DNA of 12,740 nucleotides, from contig JASMTO010000098.1 of assembly GCA_041694215.1 (NCBI GenBank), positions 1 to 12,740 of the forward strand, read 5' to 3'. The position numbers and the translations under genes are program-made. The DNA is from Flexistipes sp041694215. Its GTDB lineage: Bacteria; Chrysiogenota; Deferribacteres; Deferribacterales; Flexistipitaceae. The notes under the pieces were generated by a model. It had not been told where the DNA came from and made no database searches. It worked only from the letters and a program-made list of their open reading frames with translations. Below are positions 1 through 6,494 of this stretch, in pieces. Position 1 is the first letter of the stretch; each line of letters opens with the position of its first letter.

Positions 1-687
1 GTGAAAAAACCCGTCAATGTTACGCCCTTGCCCCGGCACAATTTCCTCAAGGAGGGCTGCTGCCAGTAATCCGTCAGATGCAGGATTGATTCTGATAAAT
101 TTATCGGCAAGTTTCGCAGTAGCAGTCTTCACTGGATCAATATACACAATTTTTTTCCCGTCTTTTTTCAACTTTTTTAAGTATGCATATAAATGTGGGC
201 TGCAGTTTTTTGCATTTTTGCCAAATAAGATAATCGTTTCAGCTTGGCTAAGATTTGTAACAGCAGGATTTTTTATACAGCCAAAGTCTTCTACGTGAGC
301 ATAAATTCCCGTTTCATCACAAGGGCCACCCTCCACAAACCAGCAGTTGGCAAAATTGCTAAACAGTTTATCCCAATAATACATATTATATCCTAAGCTA
401 CCGGAACCTTTAATAAATAAGATCTTTTTATTACGGTTTTTATTCAAAAACTGTGCAGTCTCCCAAACAGCTTCGCTGTGGGAACATGGTTGCTGCTTTC
501 CTGAAGCTTTTCTAACAAACGATTTAACATCGGAAAATTCCCTTTCAAAAAAGTGCTTAAGCTTAGTGCATACAAAGGGCACATCATGAAAATAATGCTT
601 TAAAGGTGTAATATCAGGTTTACCGTTTTTAACAGTGATATCAAAGGAACACAAATCGGGGCAATCTTTGGAACAGTAGGACAGCAT
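1..687 (-). CDS. Molybdopterin-dependent oxidoreductase (MopB/DMSO reductase family), N-terminal part
   Basis: This gene starts at 687 and stays open through the left edge, giving 229 residues. An AGGA sequence sits just upstream of the ATG. Residues 5, 9, 13 and 40 form a C-x3-C-x3-C-x26-C motif, the usual N-terminal [4Fe-4S] site of MopB enzymes, followed by a Lys (CTK). Later come the family-like stretches GGPCDETG (about 119-126), KNPAV (about 138-142) and YIDPVKTATAKLAD (about 188-201), which in this family help bind the molybdopterin guanine dinucleotide. There is no Tat or Sec signal, so a cytoplasmic enzyme is inferred. The substrate cannot be told because the catalytic part lies outside the window. 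Formate dehydrogenase-like or other MopB activities all remain possible. The family call is secure and the specificity is unknown. Confidence 0.88.
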   Translation of the reverse strand, partial: MLSYCSKDCPDLCSFDITVKNGKPDITPLKHYFHDVPFVCTKLKHFFEREFSDVKSFVRKASGKQQPCSHSEAVWETAQFLNKNRNKKILFIKGSGSLGYNMYYWDKLFSNFANCWFVEGGPCDETGIYAHVEDFGCIKNPAVTNLSQAETIILFGKNAKNCSPHLYAYLKKLKKDGKKIVYIDPVKTATAKLADKFIRINPASDGLLAAALLEEIVPGQGRNIDGFFH

Positions 688-711
688 CTTTTATCCTGGA
701 AATTTTTAAAC

Positions 712-741
712 ATTATTAACACAGATATAGCAGTTTCACAA
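712..741 (-). promoter_or_regulatory. Possible sigma70-type promoter for the molybdopterin oxidoreductase gene
   Basis: Read on the minus strand, TTGTGA (741-736) is followed 18 bases later by AATAAT (717-712). These match the -35 and -10 consensus at 4 of 6 and 5 of 6 positions. Transcription would start about 18-20 bases before the ATG at 687. The -35 lies inside an 11-bp direct repeat. This is a pattern match only. Confidence 0.35.
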
Positions 742-794
742 GCGCATAAAGACTGGCATCACCCCAAAATTTGCATAAAGTTAAGTTTCACAAG
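732..794. repeat. Nested direct repeats upstream of the molybdopterin gene, possible regulator sites
   Basis: AGTTTCACAAG occurs at 732-742 and again at 784-794, exactly 52 bp apart (close to five helical turns). Between them GCATAAAG occurs at 744-751 and 773-780. The copy nearer the gene overlaps the proposed -35 element. Paired sites at whole-turn spacing fit binding by a dimeric or paired regulator, but no regulator gene is visible here. Confidence 0.4.
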
Positions 795-945
795 AAGTTA
801 GTTAATATGGCACTGTATTTATATTAAAAAAATGGGGTGACGATAGTATAAAGAATCTGGTGGAGTAGAAAATTATGAGTTGCCAGTTTAAAGGGCTAAA
901 GAACATGGCTGATTCATTATTATTTGTTGTTATTCATGCTCTTAC

Positions 946-973
946 CCAAGCATTTAGCGCTTTAAGTGCTCGG
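946..973. repeat. Imperfect hairpin
   Basis: The arms are CCAAGCATTTA (946-956) and TAAGTGCTCGG (963-973). They pair over 11 positions with one A/C mismatch and one T/G wobble around a 6-base loop. No T-run follows on either strand, so it is not a standard terminator. The left arm resembles the hairpin at 9145-9188. Confidence 0.45.
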
Positions 974-975
974 AA

Positions 976-1017
976 CTCAGTCCCTTCCCCTAAAAGAGGG
1001 GAAGGGTAGGTACTGAG
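976..1017 (-). terminator. GC-rich two-part hairpin just after the three-gene unit, possible terminator
   Basis: CTCAGT (976-981) pairs with ACTGAG (1012-1017), and inside them CCCTTCCCCT (982-991) pairs perfectly with AGGGGAAGGG (997-1006). The loop is 5 bases and TAGGT bulges on one side. The hairpin begins one base past the TAG stop (1021-1019) of the minus-strand heme/propeller gene, which fits transcript ending or 3' end protection. The bases after it on the minus strand (TTCCGAG) form no U-tract, so intrinsic termination is uncertain. A dispersed palindromic repeat is the alternative. Confidence 0.5.
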
Positions 1018-1018
1018 A

Positions 1019-2383
1019 CTAATTAATAGTTTGGGATAAATCAATTATTTTTATGTCCCTTTGGTTATTAGTATATGACTCAAAAGCGATTTTCCCCCCA
1101 TCAGACGACCATGCAGGATAAAAAGCTAAACCATCTTCTGTTACTTTTGTACTTTTTTCTGTTACAAGATCATAAACTCTGATGGCTGAAGTACCGTCAG
1201 CCTCCCATGACCAAAAAGCAACTTTATCAGCCACGGGGGAAAAGACAGCTCCTCTGTCTCCAATAGTACTTTCCGATAGCATTATGGGATAAGCCACCGC
1301 CTTATCTTTTCTAAGGACAACATCTGAGTAAACAGCGGCATAAGTTACCAGTGGGTCGCCATCAATGTACCTGACAACTTCCGCTGTGTATACAATCCCT
1401 GATCCGTCAGGGCGCCAATCACTCATTTGAATAGACTGGACACCTTCCCAATGATAAATCTTTTCAAGTTCCCCATTATCGCTGTTAAATTGGATAAAAT
1501 TTTGTGTTGTCAAATTATAGTCTCCTGATACAGGCGCAGTTTTGTAAGCTATTATTGTACCATCCGGACTCCATCGTGGGTTCGTATCCATATTTTCAGA
1601 ACTGGTGAGACGAATAGGATTTCCACCTTCTGTTGGGATTACAAATATATCCCAATTATTATCTTTTTTTTGGGAATAAGCTATCCATTTCCCATCAGGG
1701 CTCAATTCAGGTCTGTCTATAATATTTTCAGAAGAGATGATTTCAGTAACAGTATTACTTACTAAATCCAACACGTTAATGTTAAAAGATGGATTTGTTT
1801 TGTCATAGGCTGAATACACGACACTGTTCCCGTCTTTACTGACATCATAGTAAACAACGTCACCGTTTTCATTGGTTAGCTGTCTCTTATTATTTCCCAT
1901 TGAGTCCATTACCCACAACTGATAGCTTCCCGATCTGTCTGAAAGCCAAAAAATCTCATTCTTGGAACTCCAGGTGGGCAAGATATCATCAGCATTATCA
2001 AAGGTAAGGCTTGTAACCGAAATTCCTTCATTCATAGTGGCCGTTGAGGGGATTTCCTCACCGCTTGCTATTGCAGGATAATCAAGACGATGACAGGAGA
2101 GACAGCTTTCACTATTTTCCACTGGTAAAATTAGTCTTGTTGGAAGTGCAAGTCTATCAGGATATTTATAAACAAAGTCTGTAGCACTTTCATCATACGA
2201 GGTTCTTTTAAAAATAAAGTTAGTTCCGAAGCTTTCGTACAGAGATCCTGATGGCCCGCTTGTCTTATGTGACAGCAAGTATTCGTACATTTCAGGGCTA
2301 AGGTTTGTTTCCACTGCTACAGCATTAGTTATATTAAAAGTATAAATGAACATTAAAATAATTACCGATAAATATTTTTTCAT
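1019..2383 (-). CDS. Secreted TolB-like PD40 beta-propeller protein with one c-type heme motif
   Basis: This 454-residue protein begins with a Sec signal peptide (about 1-23, ending NAVA). One CXXCH heme site, CLSCH, lies at 94-98. From about 136 to the end there are six or seven PD40/WD40-like blades with the recurring W-S-x-D-G or S-P-D-G pattern: PTWSS near 136, LSPDG 227-231, WSPDG 271-275, WRPDG 323-327 and AWSSDG 424-429. Such blades are known from TolB and similar periplasmic propellers. The TolB N-terminal domain is absent, and the heme segment is not part of TolB, so this is not TolB itself. It is the last gene of a three-gene unit. Its GGAGGT site overlaps the stop of the preceding gene (13-base gap), which suggests translational coupling. 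Location in the periplasm or outside is inferred, and the function is unknown. Confidence 0.85.
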   Translation of the reverse strand: MKKYLSVIILMFIYTFNITNAVAVETNLSPEMYEYLLSHKTSGPSGSLYESFGTNFIFKRTSYDESATDFVYKYPDRLALPTRLILPVENSESCLSCHRLDYPAIASGEEIPSTATMNEGISVTSLTFDNADDILPTWSSKNEIFWLSDRSGSYQLWVMDSMGNNKRQLTNENGDVVYYDVSKDGNSVVYSAYDKTNPSFNINVLDLVSNTVTEIISSENIIDRPELSPDGKWIAYSQKKDNNWDIFVIPTEGGNPIRLTSSENMDTNPRWSPDGTIIAYKTAPVSGDYNLTTQNFIQFNSDNGELEKIYHWEGVQSIQMSDWRPDGSGIVYTAEVVRYIDGDPLVTYAAVYSDVVLRKDKAVAYPIMLSESTIGDRGAVFSPVADKVAFWSWEADGTSAIRVYDLVTEKSTKVTEDGLAFYPAWSSDGGKIAFESYTNNQRDIKIIDLSQTIN

Positions 2384-2391
2384 TGTTTATT

Positions 2392-2399
2392 ACCTCCTA
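2392..2399 (-). promoter_or_regulatory. Ribosome binding site overlapping the upstream stop codon
   Basis: On the minus strand TAGGAGGT combines the TAG stop of the heme lipoprotein gene (2399-2397) with a strong Shine-Dalgarno sequence for the next gene, whose ATG is at 2383. Ribosomes ending on one gene can therefore start the next, which supports co-expression and fixes the start of the propeller gene. Confidence 0.8.
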
Positions 2400-4133
2400 A
2401 TAAACCACTTCATCAAGACCTGATCCCATATTGGGGACTACTTTCATATAAACGTTAAAAGCACCCTCCATCAGGGTTTCCCGTCCCTGATTAAAACTTT
2501 GCTCTTCAACAATTATTTTGTAAAGTTTGTTGAGCCTTAGAGCCCTTTCTTTGGAAGGATATAGCAAAACAGTAATATCATCTTCCATCTGGCTAATCAT
2601 ATCCTGATCTAATTCTCCATTTTCAGTGAAAAATTTTTCTCTGACTTCCTCATTTTCACGAAACTCATCACCGTAGCCATTCTGTTCGAGATAGAAAGCA
2701 TATTCTTTAACTTCGCCAAACTTTTCATAATACACAGTTTGATCATCAACACCTTGAAGCCCCACCTTAGTCCAGTGTTTCCATCCATTGCCAGTATCAA
2801 ACTTCCTGGGTAAAGCGAATGTCCCGTCACTGATGGCACCTATATTGGAGTGGCACCCTACACAATAAACTGATTCTTCTTTTGTCTGTGGTCTTAATTC
2901 GCCATTTTTATCTTCAACAAATCCCTGCAATACCCATCCCCGTTCAGTGTAAATGCCTGTTGAAAAATCGCCGAAATACTTGTCTAACGAAGATTCATCT
3001 GTATCTGCATCTTCAAATTGATCCTGGTTATAAAGATCCTGAAGTGCTTCTGCAGAAAGATATTGTACCTTTCTCATGTAACGCAATTCCTTGAAACGCT
3101 CTGCCATGGAAGGAGTGTTTGAAGTATCATCCCAGTCTATATAGCGAAGGGAGTGAAGGAATTCTGTGTTTTTGGGATATAGTCCTGGGTAAAAGGAAAT
3201 CTCTCCGGATTTTTCCAACTCGCCAGCTGCCCCTGCAAAATGTGATGGACAATTATTTAGAGATGCCCAGTCAATTTTGTCAGCTGTTTGAATGATACCA
3301 TTACCATCTAAATCACAATTTGTGAGCTGCTCATTTATTGGTTCTGTATTTATGGATGTTTGTTTAATCAACGCTTCCACCACAGCCAGGTTGTATTTGT
3401 ACACTTCAGTGCTAAGTCTTTCGTTTACATCCACTCTGAAACTTTCAGGTAATCGTATAAGCACATCATCAAAGGAACCGTTTGTCGGCCAGAAAGTGCC
3501 CAGAAAAGGTTGGTACCTGAATGCTCTCCAGCCGGTCATTTCCCCTGTATTGGGGTTGATATCAAAACCATCTTCATCAAAATTGAAATAACAATCTGGT
3601 CTATATCCAGGCCATTCTTCAGGGAGTTCTTCTGCAATTTTTATCGTATTATTCGCTGCAAGGTAATTGGAAGTCCTAACATATGTAAGAATTTCAGAAT
3701 CGGTGATTTTGGAAAGTTCAGTTTGTCTGTTTTTGAAAAAATTTGCCCATGGGTTAAATGAAACCTCAGGAGGTAAGCTATATTCACTTTGTAGAAAACG
3801 GTCATCCACAGGATTCGGGTGTTTACCATTAATATGGCAAGTATAACATGGATTATGCGCCTGCTCATTCTCATCTAAGACTTTGGTATAGCATTGTGGT
3901 GGTATGTATGGGGCAAGGTTCTGAGATAATGCATTCATATCTATCTGATTATCTTCTTCCAGTGATTCCTGATATGTAGAAATACTTACAGAAGGTGTGC
4001 TATTATTTATGGAGTTTGGTGAGTCATCATCATCACTGTCTGAACAACCAATGATTATTGTAATAAGGACAAATATTACTAAAAAAAGGGCCGGAATACT
4101 CCGGCCTCGTGTAGTTTCTCTAATAAAAATCAT
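2397..4133 (-). CDS. Lipoprotein with two c-type heme motifs and an EF-hand-like loop
   Basis: This 578-residue protein has a lipoprotein signal: charged start (RETTRGR, 5-11), hydrophobic stretch, then IIIGC with the lipid-attachment Cys at 30, followed by an Asp/Ser-rich linker. CXXCH heme sites are CYTCH (96-100) and CVGCH (424-428). They lie more than 300 residues apart, so it is not a compact small cytochrome. DLDGNGIIQTAD (274-285) fits the 12-residue EF-hand or dockerin calcium loop, with D1, D3, N5, G6 and D12. Extra cysteines are at 81, 181, 273 and 295. I do not recognise a named family. A membrane-anchored electron carrier or heme enzyme is inferred. It follows the PhoX-like gene by 21 bases with its own GAGGTG site, and its codons 10-18 contain an intrinsic terminator. 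Confidence 0.83.
   Translation of the reverse strand: MIFIRETTRGRSIPALFLVIFVLITIIIGCSDSDDDDSPNSINNSTPSVSISTYQESLEEDNQIDMNALSQNLAPYIPPQCYTKVLDENEQAHNPCYTCHINGKHPNPVDDRFLQSEYSLPPEVSFNPWANFFKNRQTELSKITDSEILTYVRTSNYLAANNTIKIAEELPEEWPGYRPDCYFNFDEDGFDINPNTGEMTGWRAFRYQPFLGTFWPTNGSFDDVLIRLPESFRVDVNERLSTEVYKYNLAVVEALIKQTSINTEPINEQLTNCDLDGNGIIQTADKIDWASLNNCPSHFAGAAGELEKSGEISFYPGLYPKNTEFLHSLRYIDWDDTSNTPSMAERFKELRYMRKVQYLSAEALQDLYNQDQFEDADTDESSLDKYFGDFSTGIYTERGWVLQGFVEDKNGELRPQTKEESVYCVGCHSNIGAISDGTFALPRKFDTGNGWKHWTKVGLQGVDDQTVYYEKFGEVKEYAFYLEQNGYGDEFRENEEVREKFFTENGELDQDMISQMEDDITVLLYPSKERALRLNKLYKIIVEEQSFNQGRETLMEGAFNVYMKVVPNMGSGLDEVVY
4081..4106 (-). terminator. Intrinsic terminator inside the start of the heme lipoprotein gene
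   Basis: On the minus strand GGCCGGA (4106-4100), a four-base loop, and TCCGGCC (4095-4089) form a perfect 7-bp GC-rich stem. It is followed by one C and seven Ts (4087-4081). This is the classic Rho-independent form. It lies within codons 10-18 of the downstream lipoprotein, about 50 bases past the stop of the PhoX-like gene, so it can both end the upstream message and restrict read-through into the heme genes. Confidence 0.8.
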
Positions 4134-4154
4134 ATTATCACCTCATGTACTTAA

Positions 4155-6086
4155 TTACTGCAATGGTATCCTGAAATAACCTACATAGCCCCTTCTCGCC
4201 TGAGCACTATAATCATCTATATCTTCTCTTGGGTGCTGAATATTTGTGAATACATAGAGGGCATTATCTTTTTCCAGTGTGCCAAACATACCTGTGACTT
4301 CTGCTTCTATTGGTGCAGTCAAAATACGTGTTAACTCTCCGGCTTCTGTATTATATGCCCAGGCAGCATTATTGGTATGATAACCAGTGTCCTCTCCAAT
4401 AAATAGGATATCATGACCTATATATCTAATATTATCTGGACTGGCTATTTTATCCACATCTGCAGTATTGCCCAAGCTGTCAGGTGTACCTGTATATTCC
4501 CCGATTACAAGTGGTGACATGGATGTGCCAACATAACTGCTGTCAATGGGATTGCCATCCGTATCATTTGCTGTGTCGACTGGTAATTTGTACACGGCGC
4601 CTGCTTTTTCTTCTTCTAATCGAATGTCTCCTTCATCATCAGACATACTTGAGCTAATCTGACTTATTGCAATATAAAGCTCATTTTTATCAGGATTGAA
4701 TGTCAAACCTTCAGCTTTTTTAAATTCTGCAGTTGCTCCTAGGTATGCACCGTATTTCCGAGTCTCGAGTGCTCTTGCAGCCATCAGGACTTCTTCATCA
4801 CTTGTGAAGATATCCGATCTGTCTTCGCCTGTTCTCAGTTTTAAGCACATCTCGGTTTTGTAAGCACCTTCGCCTGGATCTGAAGGGTCACCTGCTTTTA
4901 CTATTTTATACCCTTGATCTGTGGCACAAGCATCAGGATTACCCACCAGAAAAATATCCGAAAATTCAGGGTTTTTATCAATTATATTTTTCACTGCAGA
5001 TTCTTCAGCATGTCCAAGGTTTACCCATGTAATATCTGCTGAGCCGCCTCTTGAAGCACTCGTCTGATTCCATTTAGCCATATAAATAGTGCCGCTGCTC
5101 AAATCACCTGGTTCATCAGCAACAAACATGTAAATGCCTCTATAACCGCCGTCATCAGCTATATATACAGTTCTATTATCAGGCATTACAGTTGCCATTT
5201 CCGGGGTGCTTCTTCCCATTGCATACAATTTTTTTACAGTGGTATTCATATTAGAATCGGTATCAATCTCAACGATGTAGCCGTAGTTATATGGTGTAAA
5301 ACCTTCCCCATGAAGATAATCTTCTTTTATATCTTTTACATATCCGCACCACCAGCTGAAATTAGCAGTTTCATCAAAAAGAGGAGGGGTGTAGCCACCG
5401 ATCAGTGAACCATTCTCATCAGTCTCACAATATGTTATATGCTTTGACATATAGTCTTTTGTTTCATTGTCAAATTGATATGCATCCAGATAGTAATCCT
5501 CTTCGCCACCTATGTGGGTTTCCCACGGGGTTTTATCACCAGCACAATTAATCCATGTCCCCCCAACGGAAGAAAAATCAATATTTTTCAATTCCTTTGC
5601 AGTAAAACGTTTTTCAGTATCGTCGTAAGATAATTCTGTAATATCAACAGCACCGGGGGACTGTTCGTAATGGGTTATTAAGAAATGTTTCCCATCTTTT
5701 GTTAGGATGGAGTTAGCATCTGGGTAATTACTGATAGAAGATGTTTCGCCGGAATACGATGTTAGCAAAGGATTTCCATCTTTATCAAGGATCATACCCG
5801 CTATATCTCTGCCTACTTCTTCACCTGTCCTGAAAAGTGTGGTGTAAGCTAATGGATAGTTTAAATCATTGCCATCTTCAAACGTTAACGTTACACTTTC
5901 AGACATTTTGACTTCAGTTTGGGCTTCCTCTGTCTCCGGGATTGGAAGTTCAGAGAATTCAATCATAGATAATTCTGATGTGTTTGGCTGACTTAAACTT
6001 GTTGAGTCATCATCATCGTCATCACCGCATCCGATAATAATACTCATTGATAACAGTAACAAACCAAGTAATAGTACTTTTTTCAT
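4155..6086 (-). CDS. PhoX/DUF839 family phosphatase-like lipoprotein
   Basis: The protein has 643 residues and a Sec lipoprotein signal (MKKVLLL..., SIIIGC, lipid Cys 20) followed by six Asp. The sequence INCAGDKTPWETHIGGEE (179-196) closely matches the PhoX signature NCxGG-TPWGTW-x-EE, whose Cys binds iron in characterised PhoX. Other family-like segments are STPEMATV (293-300), IADDGG (309-314), AEGLTFNP (458-465), SPDNIRY (549-555), GEDTGYH (564-570) and FTNIQHP (613-619). PhoX enzymes are Fe/Ca-dependent, six-bladed-propeller phosphomonoesterases, usually exported by Tat. Here the export signal is Sec/lipoprotein and no twin Arg is present. ProGlu replaces the HisGlu I would expect near 295-296, so activity is not assured. 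It is the first gene of the minus-strand unit, with a strong GGAGGT site before the ATG. Confidence 0.85.
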   Translation of the reverse strand: MKKVLLLGLLLLSMSIIIGCGDDDDDDSTSLSQPNTSELSMIEFSELPIPETEEAQTEVKMSESVTLTFEDGNDLNYPLAYTTLFRTGEEVGRDIAGMILDKDGNPLLTSYSGETSSISNYPDANSILTKDGKHFLITHYEQSPGAVDITELSYDDTEKRFTAKELKNIDFSSVGGTWINCAGDKTPWETHIGGEEDYYLDAYQFDNETKDYMSKHITYCETDENGSLIGGYTPPLFDETANFSWWCGYVKDIKEDYLHGEGFTPYNYGYIVEIDTDSNMNTTVKKLYAMGRSTPEMATVMPDNRTVYIADDGGYRGIYMFVADEPGDLSSGTIYMAKWNQTSASRGGSADITWVNLGHAEESAVKNIIDKNPEFSDIFLVGNPDACATDQGYKIVKAGDPSDPGEGAYKTEMCLKLRTGEDRSDIFTSDEEVLMAARALETRKYGAYLGATAEFKKAEGLTFNPDKNELYIAISQISSSMSDDEGDIRLEEEKAGAVYKLPVDTANDTDGNPIDSSYVGTSMSPLVIGEYTGTPDSLGNTADVDKIASPDNIRYIGHDILFIGEDTGYHTNNAAWAYNTEAGELTRILTAPIEAEVTGMFGTLEKDNALYVFTNIQHPREDIDDYSAQARRGYVGYFRIPLQ

Positions 6087-6205
6087 AGGTATACCTCCTA
6101 AATAATTTTAATTTTATTTACACTAAGAGTTTTAGATATATGTCATAAGGATGTTAGAAATTTGCAAAAGATATCCATATAGGCTGTATCTTATTTTTTA
6201 TATAT

Positions 6206-6227
6206 AAGGCTTTTTAATAAAAGCCTT
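6206..6227. repeat. Perfect inverted repeat overlapping a promoter -35, possible operator
   Basis: AAGGCTTTT (6206-6214) and AAAAGCCTT (6219-6227) are perfect 9-bp arms around TAAT. The right arm shares bases 6226-6227 with the -35 hexamer of the plus-strand promoter, so a protein bound here could block or recruit RNA polymerase. It could also form an RNA hairpin for transcripts entering from the left, but no long T-run follows. Confidence 0.5.
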
Positions 6228-6254
6228 GACTTTTAATGGAAAAGTATAGATATT
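6226..6254 (+). promoter_or_regulatory. Likely sigma70-type promoter for the DUF5320/MinD/NifX cluster
   Basis: TTGACT (6226-6231, 5 of 6 to consensus) is followed by 17 bases and GATATT (6249-6254, 4 of 6). Transcription would begin near 6261, leaving a leader of about 27 bases that contains AAGGAGGT (6276-6283) before the ATG at 6288. Spacing and leader length fit a vegetative promoter. Confidence 0.5.
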
Positions 6255-6287
6255 CAAATATGCATATATTAGAACAAGGAGGTAGTT

Positions 6288-6479
6288 ATGCCAGGATATG
6301 ACAGAAGAGGACCAAATGGCGAAGGCCCTAAAACAGGTAGAGGGCTTGGAAGATGTGGAACTAATAGAGAGGTTATCGAAACGGAGATCCATGATAGTAG
6401 GCCAAGAAGACTGAGGGACGGAAGTTGCAGAGGCAGCCATAGAGGCAGTTTTGGATTAAGAAGACATCGCCATGATTAG
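6288..6479 (+). CDS. DUF5320-like small Gly/Arg-rich protein
   Basis: This 63-residue protein starts MPGYDRRGPNGEGPKTGRG, the typical opening of DUF5320-type small proteins (MPGGDGTGPxGxGPxTGRGxGxC), with Cys at 23. The second half is unusual, with Arg/Gly/Ser/His-rich sequence ending HRHD and a second Cys near 47. No membrane segment or known fold is visible. In many anaerobes such proteins are encoded beside NifX-fold and MRP/MinD-type ATPase genes, as here, and their function is unknown. AAGGAGGT lies four bases before the ATG. The next gene starts 15 bases after the stop, so co-transcription is likely. A role as a small metal- or cluster-associated partner is only a guess. Confidence 0.75.
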   Translation: MPGYDRRGPNGEGPKTGRGLGRCGTNREVIETEIHDSRPRRLRDGSCRGSHRGSFGLRRHRHD

Positions 6480-6494
6480 AAGAGCCCTGAAGTA

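Larger units (their letters stand above)
688..1018. other. Gene-free spacer with repeats and hairpins
   Basis: I see no convincing gene in this 331-bp stretch. It lies between the start of the minus-strand molybdopterin gene and the end of the minus-strand heme/propeller gene. It holds a likely promoter and direct repeats near 712-794, an 8-bp inverted repeat (TCACCCCA at 759-766 and TGGGGTGA at 833-840), an AT-rich stretch, and two hairpins at 946-973 and 976-1017. The stretch 842-945 shows nothing recognisable. Confidence 0.6.

Noticed and set aside
1019..2383. Calling the propeller protein TolB
   Set aside because: It has PD40 blades but lacks the TolB N-terminal domain, carries a heme motif, and no tol/pal genes are nearby.
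6160..6180. Possible sigma54 promoter on the minus strand (TGGATATCTTTTGCA) upstream of the PhoX-like gene
   Set aside because: The GG and GC elements are separated by 9 bases instead of the required 10, and the middle does not fit TGGCAC.
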